NCBI GenBank assembly: GCA_030620455.1
Contig: JAUXEQ010000023.1
Span: 1 to 11,233 of the forward strand
Origin: a bacterium
Lineage (GTDB): Bacteria; UBP14; UBA6098; B30-G16
Direction: 5' to 3'
Length of the DNA: 11,233 nt
The translations under genes and the position numbers were made by a program. The notes under the pieces were generated by a model, which saw only the letters and a program-made list of their open reading frames with translations, did no database searches and was not told the DNA's origin. Positions 7,340-11,233 of the stretch are shown one piece after another. The stretch's first letter is position 1. Each line of letters opens with the position of its first letter.

Positions 7340-7909
7340 ATGGAAGTATTTATGATAACATTAACTGTAATAATTATCATTGCTGTAATAATTCTAATTG
7401 TAGCTGTATTTCTTTACAATCGCCTGGTTAAATTGCGCAATTTATCTGAGCAAGCCTGGAGCGATATCGATGTACAATTGCAAAGACGATACAATCTGAT
7501 TCCGAATTTGGTTGAGACAGTTAAGGGTTATGCAATACATGAGAGAGAAACGTTTGAGAATGTAATAAAAGCTCGACAGCAGGCGGTCAATATTAAGGAT
7601 AGTGTTCCCAAAAAGGCAAGAGCTGAAAATTTTCTCACACAGGCATTACGACAGCTTTTTGCAGTAGCAGAAGCATATCCTGAGCTTAAGGCAAATCAAA
7701 ATTTTCTTGAGCTTCAAGACCAATTGGAGGAGGTTGAAAATCACATTCAGCTTGCGCGAAGGTATTACAACGCTGTAGCCCGAGACCTTAACAATGCTGT
7801 ACAGATGTTCCCTTCGAACATTGTGGCTAATACTTTTGCTTTCCATATTAAGGACTATTTCGAGCTTGAAGATGTTGGTGCAAGAATTGCACCTGAAGTG
7901 CGTTTCTAA
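7340..7909 (+). CDS. lemA: LemA family protein
   Basis: The 189-residue protein has one N-terminal membrane anchor (about 5-26) and a helical LemA domain. The family core is very clear: YNRLVKLRNLSEQAWSDID, then VQLQRRYNLIPNLVETVKGY, then the AIHERETFENVIKAR helix. The C-terminal RRYYNAVARDLNNAVQMFPS and FELED segments are also typical. The anchor leaves the helical bundle outside the cytoplasm in the usual model. An AAGGAGA site lies within the end of the preceding gene, and the ATG abuts that gene's TAA. LemA genes are commonly next to a TPM-domain or HtpX-type protease gene; neither follows here. It is the last gene of the plus-strand cluster. The family's biochemical role is unsettled. 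Confidence 0.95.
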   Translation: MEVFMITLTVIIIIAVIILIVAVFLYNRLVKLRNLSEQAWSDIDVQLQRRYNLIPNLVETVKGYAIHERETFENVIKARQQAVNIKDSVPKKARAENFLTQALRQLFAVAEAYPELKANQNFLELQDQLEEVENHIQLARRYYNAVARDLNNAVQMFPSNIVANTFAFHIKDYFELEDVGARIAPEVRF

Positions 7910-7926
7910 ATACAATTAATTTAGAA
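7904..7926 (+). other. AT-rich stem-loop across the lemA stop codon
   Basis: TTCTAAAT (7904-7911) pairs perfectly with ATTTAGAA (7919-7926) around a 7-base loop, and the stem includes the lemA stop codon. It has one G-C pair and no run of T behind it, so it is at best a weak terminator or an mRNA 3'-end structure. In DNA this AT-rich, such a stem can arise by chance. Confidence 0.3.
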
Positions 7927-8181
7927 TTATTATGCAACTTACGTATACAGCATGAAAATGTATAGATTTTTATGATTCATAAGTTACTAAGTATGAATTG
8001 ATGATAACAACTAGTAGCAATTTCATAGAAATAAATATATTTTATTCCAATTCTAATAATTGCAAGACCCAAAAGGCAACAATAAAAATCACATCACAAG
8101 CAGAAAATCGCACATTTATACTAAGACTTAGATACGGCGCTGCAAACAAGCCTTATAAGCTCAACGAAGAGAGCGAGAAAG

Positions 8182-8337
8182 CTATTTAACCATAAGGATC
8201 GATGGTTCTTCTTTTTTCCTGCGTAAAAACCATCTTAATGCATCTGATTTATCCTCTTCGCCGGTCAGTGCCAGCAAAAATGAACGATAGCAAAGGAATT
8301 GCTCTAATTGCGCTTCCTTATCGGATAAGTTATTCAA
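8182..8337 (-). CDS. Possible small protein of 51 residues, unknown family
   Basis: On the minus strand a TTG start at 8337 lies 6 bases after a strong AAAGGAG (8344-8350). It opens a frame of 51 codons plus TAG. The product is rich in Leu, Glu, Lys and Arg and reads like a normal soluble helical protein: NNLSDKEAQLEQFL, then YRSFLLALTGEED, then DALRWFLRRKKEEPS. The same frame stays open for 15 more codons upstream to a TAA and also reads plausibly (NFGLGARKELAL). It could therefore be the tail of a decayed longer gene rather than an intact small one. I recognise no family. No clear promoter precedes it. The plus-strand frame over the same bases has no ribosome site and a less protein-like composition, so the minus strand is favoured. 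Confidence 0.42.
   Translation of the reverse strand: MNNLSDKEAQLEQFLCYRSFLLALTGEEDKSDALRWFLRRKKEEPSILMVK
8188..8217 (+). terminator. Weak Rho-independent terminator candidate
   Basis: AACCAT (8188-8193) and ATGGTT (8202-8207) form a perfect 6-bp stem with an 8-base loop, followed by CTTC and six T (8212-8217). A second AACCATC near 8229-8235 could pair with the same ATGGTT arm instead. The stem is short and AT-rich. If active it would end plus-strand transcription about 280 bases after lemA. Confidence 0.33.
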
Positions 8338-8490
8338 TGCCAACTCCTTTCGTGCTCCGAGACCAAAATTCAGTATCGAATTTTATTAATCGTAAATGTT
8401 ATTGTTAGCTTTTCTGCGACCCCAACTCAAAACATATAAACCCCAAGCACAACTTTGTATCTATAATTAAGTTATATAGATTAAAAAAAG

Positions 8491-9450
8491 CTATGCAAGT
8501 TTTTTTTTCAAATTCTTTAAAATTTTTCGAATATTACTATAACTCTCTATTTGACATATATATGCACGTAATTTTGAACTATCAGGAACACACTTTAAAA
8601 GTTTCATTATTTGCTTTCTACAGTATATAATTCCCTTTTTTTCTCCCCGTAACTCAATCTCTTCCATTAAGAAAGAAAGAAATGTATCAATTCTTTCACT
8701 TAGATTTATTTCTCTATATTCTTTATTACTGAGGAAGTCATTAGTTTGGCTAAAAAGTTCAAAATTTGCTATTGCACCTCTTGCGATTGCTATACCAGCT
8801 AAATTTGGATTGAATTTTTCCACAGCATCTTGAACAGTGAAAATATCGCCATTGCCCACAACCGGCATGTCCACATTCTTCGCAATGTTGGTAATAAGAC
8901 TCCAATCTGCTTTATGACTAAATAACTGCTTTGCCGTTCGACCATGAATTGTGGCAAATTTCACTCCAAGATTTCTAAACTTCTCCAGAAGCGTAATAAT
9001 AGCTTCATAATCGGCATATTCGAAGCCAGTTCGAAGTTTAACGCTTACCGGTAATCCGGACATCAACGCTGCATCGACAATTGCAATACTTCTTTGAGGA
9101 TTTGATAACAATTTAGAGCCTGCTCCTTTTTTAATTACTTTGCGAACAGGACAACCCATATTCACATCGAGAAAATCGAAGCCCATCGATGCAACGATTT
9201 TCGCTGCTTCTTTCATAGCTCGAGGATCTGCAGTGAATAATTGGACACTAAGAGGTTTTTCGGATTCGTTGAATTCGAGATACTTTGTTGTTTTATTCGT
9301 AGCATAAATAATTCCCTCAGCGGAAATCATTTCAGTGAATGTTAAATCGGCACCAAAATTGCGGGTGAATTTCCTAAAGACCGTATCCGAATACCCCGAC
9401 ATTGGTGCTGCAAATAACCATGGTCTATCTTTTGGTAGCTCTAAGCTCAT
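8491..9450 (-). CDS. dus: tRNA-dihydrouridine synthase (Dus family)
   Basis: The 319-residue cytosolic flavoenzyme reduces specific uridines in the tRNA D-loop to dihydrouridine with FMN and NADPH. The TIM-barrel landmarks are in order: the N-terminal FMN-binding APMSGYSD (15-22), VQLFTADP (69-76), DVNMGCPVRKV with catalytic C100, KGAGSKLL (108-115), VKLRTGF (137-143), TIHGRT (167-172), VVGNGDI (197-203), and AGIAIARGA before the helical C-terminal domain. Length and motif set fit the bacterial DusB-like branch, but I cannot fix the branch or the modified position. The ATG at 9450 places the barrel's first strand normally. No Shine-Dalgarno sequence precedes it: the upstream sequence is TATATAGATAACA. 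The gene stands alone between a terminator for the upstream operon and the gene-poor stretch. Confidence 0.96.
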   Translation of the reverse strand: MSLELPKDRPWLFAAPMSGYSDTVFRKFTRNFGADLTFTEMISAEGIIYATNKTTKYLEFNESEKPLSVQLFTADPRAMKEAAKIVASMGFDFLDVNMGCPVRKVIKKGAGSKLLSNPQRSIAIVDAALMSGLPVSVKLRTGFEYADYEAIITLLEKFRNLGVKFATIHGRTAKQLFSHKADWSLITNIAKNVDMPVVGNGDIFTVQDAVEKFNPNLAGIAIARGAIANFELFSQTNDFLSNKEYREINLSERIDTFLSFLMEEIELRGEKKGIIYCRKQIMKLLKCVPDSSKLRAYICQIESYSNIRKILKNLKKKLA

Positions 9451-9516
9451 TGTTATCTATATAATAGGCAGAATATAATTGGAAAACAGCTAAACCACAT
9501 AATTTAAAAAAGCTTT

Positions 9517-9547
9517 AAAAAATCCCCGATTCTATGTAAATCAGGGA
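9517..9547 (-). terminator. Rho-independent terminator of the binding-protein operon
   Basis: Read on the minus strand, TCCCTGATT (9547-9539) and AATCGGGGA (9531-9523) form a 9-bp stem, with one U-G wobble and a 7-base loop. Six T follow directly (9522-9517). It lies about 73 bases after the stop codon of the BMP lipoprotein gene. On the opposite strand the wobble becomes a C-A mismatch and no T run follows, so it is directional. It isolates the dihydrouridine synthase gene from the genes upstream. Confidence 0.78.
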
Positions 9548-9619
9548 AATTTAGTCAAATTCAGTCATCCCAGTAATTTCGAAATCACATCTTTTCCTAT
9601 TATTTAAATCGAAATTATC

Positions 9620-10705
9620 TTACGGTTCAATTACACCACGAATAAGGTATTCCATCGATAAAAGCTCAGGATCTGTGGCTTGTATACCCTCTGCATAAAC
9701 AAGCGAATCGGTGTTGGTGTAAAGAGGACCTTTAAAAACGACAAACGCACCATTTTTAAATTCGGTTATTCTATTCTCAACCATTGTTCTAAGATCCGAT
9801 GTAACCGACGCTGCAAATGGAGAAAGCTTAACAGCGTCGTGTTCATAACCCCACCAAGTTTCTTCAACCTGACACTCTTTGTCATAAACCATTTTGCAGA
9901 AATGTTTGTAGAAAACTATCCAATTCCACATAGGAGCTGTAATATGAGAACCGGGAGCATAGCTGGACATATCGGAGTTGTAACCGAATGAAGGTAACCC
10001 ATTTTCACCAGCTACTATGTTAACTTCGGGAGAAACTTGACCATGAGCTAAAACATCTACGCCCAAATTAATCAATTCTATCGCTTTTTGCCTTTCTACA
10101 ACAGGATCATTCCACTTATTAATCCATTTAACGAAGATTTTCGCGTCCGGTTTTCTTTCTAGAACTCCTATTGCAAACGCATTAATCCCGCGATAAATTT
10201 CAGGAATTTTAAATGCAGCAACATAACCTATAGAATCATTATTGCTGTATTCTGCAGCAAGTAATCCCGCTAAATAGTCCGGTTGATGTATTCTTGCGAA
10301 GTAAGTTCCCATATTGTCGGCTGTTTTATAACCACCACAATGCATGAAATAAATATTGGGGTTTGCATTTGCCACTGCCAATGTTGGATTCATAAAGTCA
10401 ATACTTGTACTGAAAATAATTTTGCATCCTTGATCCACTAACTGGTTCAACTTTGCAGCAATTTCGGTTGAATCATCCGATTCGAGACACTCGATATATG
10501 GAGCTGAAGAAACGTAATCCTCGTTTAAAAGTTCCAATCTTGCTACATTATGTTCGTAAGTCCAACCTGCATCACCTATAGTGTTCCAATACAGAAATCC
10601 AACTTTTATTTCTTCCTTTTCGTCATTGTCTTTGGTGCATGAAATTAATAATAAACTCATAAGAGCAACGACAATTGTAAGTCTAACAAATAATATCCTT
10701 TGCAT
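9620..10705 (-). CDS. BMP-family (Med/BmpA-type) substrate-binding lipoprotein
   Basis: The 361-residue exported lipoprotein begins with a basic, hydrophobic signal (MQRILFVRLT start) ending in a lipobox LISC, with lipidated C23. The mature part has the BMP fold: KVGFLYWNTIGDAGWTYEHN at the first strand, VDQGCKIIFSTS, an HCGGYKTADNMGTYFARIHQ stretch typical of the family, YLAGLLAAEYS, IGYVAAF, GINAFAIGV, GVDVLAHGQ, and a C-terminal FKGPLYTN block followed by EYLIRGVIEP. BMP proteins usually deliver nucleosides, or related ligands, to an ABC importer. The ligand here is not predictable by eye. GGAGGAG lies 5 bases before the ATG. It begins 24 bases after the upstream type 1 binding-protein gene and ends before a terminator. 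No permease or ATPase gene is in the window. Confidence 0.93.
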   Translation of the reverse strand: MQRILFVRLTIVVALMSLLLISCTKDNDEKEEIKVGFLYWNTIGDAGWTYEHNVARLELLNEDYVSSAPYIECLESDDSTEIAAKLNQLVDQGCKIIFSTSIDFMNPTLAVANANPNIYFMHCGGYKTADNMGTYFARIHQPDYLAGLLAAEYSNNDSIGYVAAFKIPEIYRGINAFAIGVLERKPDAKIFVKWINKWNDPVVERQKAIELINLGVDVLAHGQVSPEVNIVAGENGLPSFGYNSDMSSYAPGSHITAPMWNWIVFYKHFCKMVYDKECQVEETWWGYEHDAVKLSPFAASVTSDLRTMVENRITEFKNGAFVVFKGPLYTNTDSLVYAEGIQATDPELLSMEYLIRGVIEP

Positions 10706-10729
10706 ATTCTCTCCTCCATTATTGGTAAA

Positions 10730-11233
10730 TTAGTTAACTTCAACAAATTCACCATCCTGAATTAACCATAATTTAAAATTAACATCAGTAACATCACCGT
10801 TTCCATCGAAGTCGATTTTCCCGGAGGCACCCTCATAGTTAATATCACTCCCAGTTTCCAGAAAGTTTACTCCTCTTGTGTATTCATCCTTGCCAATACC
10901 AATAGTTGTACCCCATGGACAGGCAACTTCTGGAAGACTTTCAATAATTGAATTTACAGCGAGTGTTCCAGCTCTCTCTATAGCTAATGCAAGGACCATA
11001 ACAGCATCATAGCAGTTTGCTGAGAATGTCATTGGATCGATACCGTATTTATTTTTAAAGATAGTCTTAAAATCGGTATCTTCAGCAGGTGCAATTTCAA
11101 CTACATAAATGCCTTCCACGCTGTCCATCGATGTCAGAATCGACTGTTGGAAGTTTGCTTCTGAGATTATCCAGTTCCCACCCAAATCTAAACCGTGCCA
11201 TTGGTCTAAAATAATTCTCGCACAGTTTATATA
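10730..11233 (-). CDS. Type 1 periplasmic binding protein (branched-chain amino acid type), C-terminal part
   Basis: The minus-strand frame is open to the window edge, so these are the last 167 residues of a longer protein. The TTG at 11185 is in frame but is not the start, because coding sequence continues before it without a break. Features of the Peripla_BP_6 fold are visible: GNWIISEANF, VEGIYVVEIAPAE, a YGIDPMTFSANCYDAVMVLA helix, LAIERAG, NSIIESLPEV, and the closing YEGASGKIDFDGNGDV with WLIQDGEFVEV as the last strand. Proteins of this fold bind amino acids, amides or other small ligands for ABC importers. The ligand-binding N-terminal lobe is outside the window, so the substrate is unknown. 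The gene ends 24 bases before the BMP lipoprotein gene, indicating co-transcription. Confidence 0.88.
   Translation of the reverse strand, partial: YINCARIILDQWHGLDLGGNWIISEANFQQSILTSMDSVEGIYVVEIAPAEDTDFKTIFKNKYGIDPMTFSANCYDAVMVLALAIERAGTLAVNSIIESLPEVACPWGTTIGIGKDEYTRGVNFLETGSDINYEGASGKIDFDGNGDVTDVNFKLWLIQDGEFVEVN

Larger units (their letters stand above)
7910..8490. other. 581-base stretch between convergent genes with no confident gene
   Basis: This is the only long stretch without a recognised gene. It separates the end of the plus-strand lemA cluster from the end of the minus-strand dihydrouridine synthase gene. It contains AT-rich inverted repeats at 7904-7926, 7951-7974 (CATGAAAA with TTTTTATG, one G-U pair) and about 7975-7997 (ATTCATA with TATGAAT). 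It also holds a weak terminator candidate at 8188-8217, a small minus-strand ORF at 8182-8337, and ATCTATA/TATAGAT at 8459-8481. Beside the synthase stop, an A7 run (8483-8489) and a T9 run (8500-8508) face each other. Two plus-strand ORFs of 63 and 68 codons lack ribosome sites. It could hold decayed gene remnants, but I recognise no parent gene. Confidence 0.6.

Noticed and set aside
7998..8189. Plus-strand ORF of 63 codons after lemA
   Set aside because: It has no ribosome site, Asn/Ser/Thr/Ile-rich composition expected from AT-rich noncoding DNA, and no recognisable motif. The last 30 residues look slightly protein-like, but not enough to call a gene.
8202..8408. Plus-strand ORF of 68 codons
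   Set aside because: It has no ribosome site, begins inside a hairpin arm, and is antisense to the better supported minus-strand ORF at 8182-8337.
8459..8508. Bidirectional terminator at the end of dus
   Set aside because: ATCTATA/TATAGAT is a short AT-only style stem, and the A7/T9 runs enclose a loop with only two possible G-C pairs. Neither gives a convincing stem plus T run on the minus strand.
9680..9991. Plus-strand ORF of 103 codons
   Set aside because: It lies entirely opposite the BMP lipoprotein gene, which has clear family motifs; the plus-strand product is Cys- and Arg-rich without a motif.
10730..11185. Complete 151-residue gene starting at TTG 11185
   Set aside because: The frame stays open with binding-protein-like sequence to the window edge, and the fold requires a much longer N-terminal part; it is a partial gene.
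11183..11233. EF-hand-like DFDGNGDV loop in the binding protein as a calcium site
   Set aside because: FDxNGD-type sequences are common in the last strands of this binding-protein family and need not bind calcium; there is no supporting context.

Overview
The window is an AT-rich bacterial chromosomal segment with a mostly housekeeping and envelope character. No mobile element, CRISPR array, rRNA or tRNA is visible. The best taxonomic clue is the secreted subtilase. Its propeptide is of the kind seen in Bacteroidetes-like secreted proteases, and it ends in a FlgD/T9SS-type beta domain opened by a YYPNPF motif. Together with the low GC and frequent AGGAGG-type ribosome sites, this points to a member of the wider FCB group, perhaps one of its candidate phyla rather than true Bacteroidetes. 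The assignment is an inference, not a measurement.

Plus strand, 1-3239: the window opens inside the C-terminal half of an ADP/ATP-dependent NAD(P)H-hydrate dehydratase (metabolite repair). After a 77-base gap comes a complete mutS (DNA mismatch repair). mutS has no Shine-Dalgarno sequence. A good -35/-10 pair lies so close that transcription should begin at or next to its ATG, so it may be leaderless.

Plus strand, 3383-7909: six closely packed genes read like one operon. They encode a short M50 site-2-type intramembrane protease, a 63-residue basic protein with one C-terminal membrane segment, a secreted subtilisin-like protease, a DUF4013 membrane protein, a DUF2085 membrane protein and a LemA protein. 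The gaps between genes run from 0 to 30 bases. All but the subtilase are predicted inner-membrane proteins, so the unit looks like an envelope module. Its physiological role cannot be read from the sequence.

Region 7910-8490 carries no confident gene. It holds several AT-rich hairpins, a weak plus-strand terminator candidate near 8188, and one credible small minus-strand gene (51 codons, TTG start, strong AAAGGAG site).

Minus strand, 8491-11233: a tRNA-dihydrouridine synthase comes first (lowest coordinates). A convincing terminator follows at 9517-9547. Upstream of that lie two neighbouring solute-binding protein genes: a BMP-family lipoprotein and, running off the window edge, the C-terminal part of a type 1 (branched-chain-amino-acid type) periplasmic binding protein. 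They are 24 bases apart and probably co-transcribed. Their permease and ATPase genes, if linked, lie outside the window.

I found no clear undescribed system. The items most worth a second look are the protease-rich six-gene operon with its small membrane protein, the likely leaderless mutS, the small ORF at 8182-8337, and the pairing of two unrelated binding-protein families.
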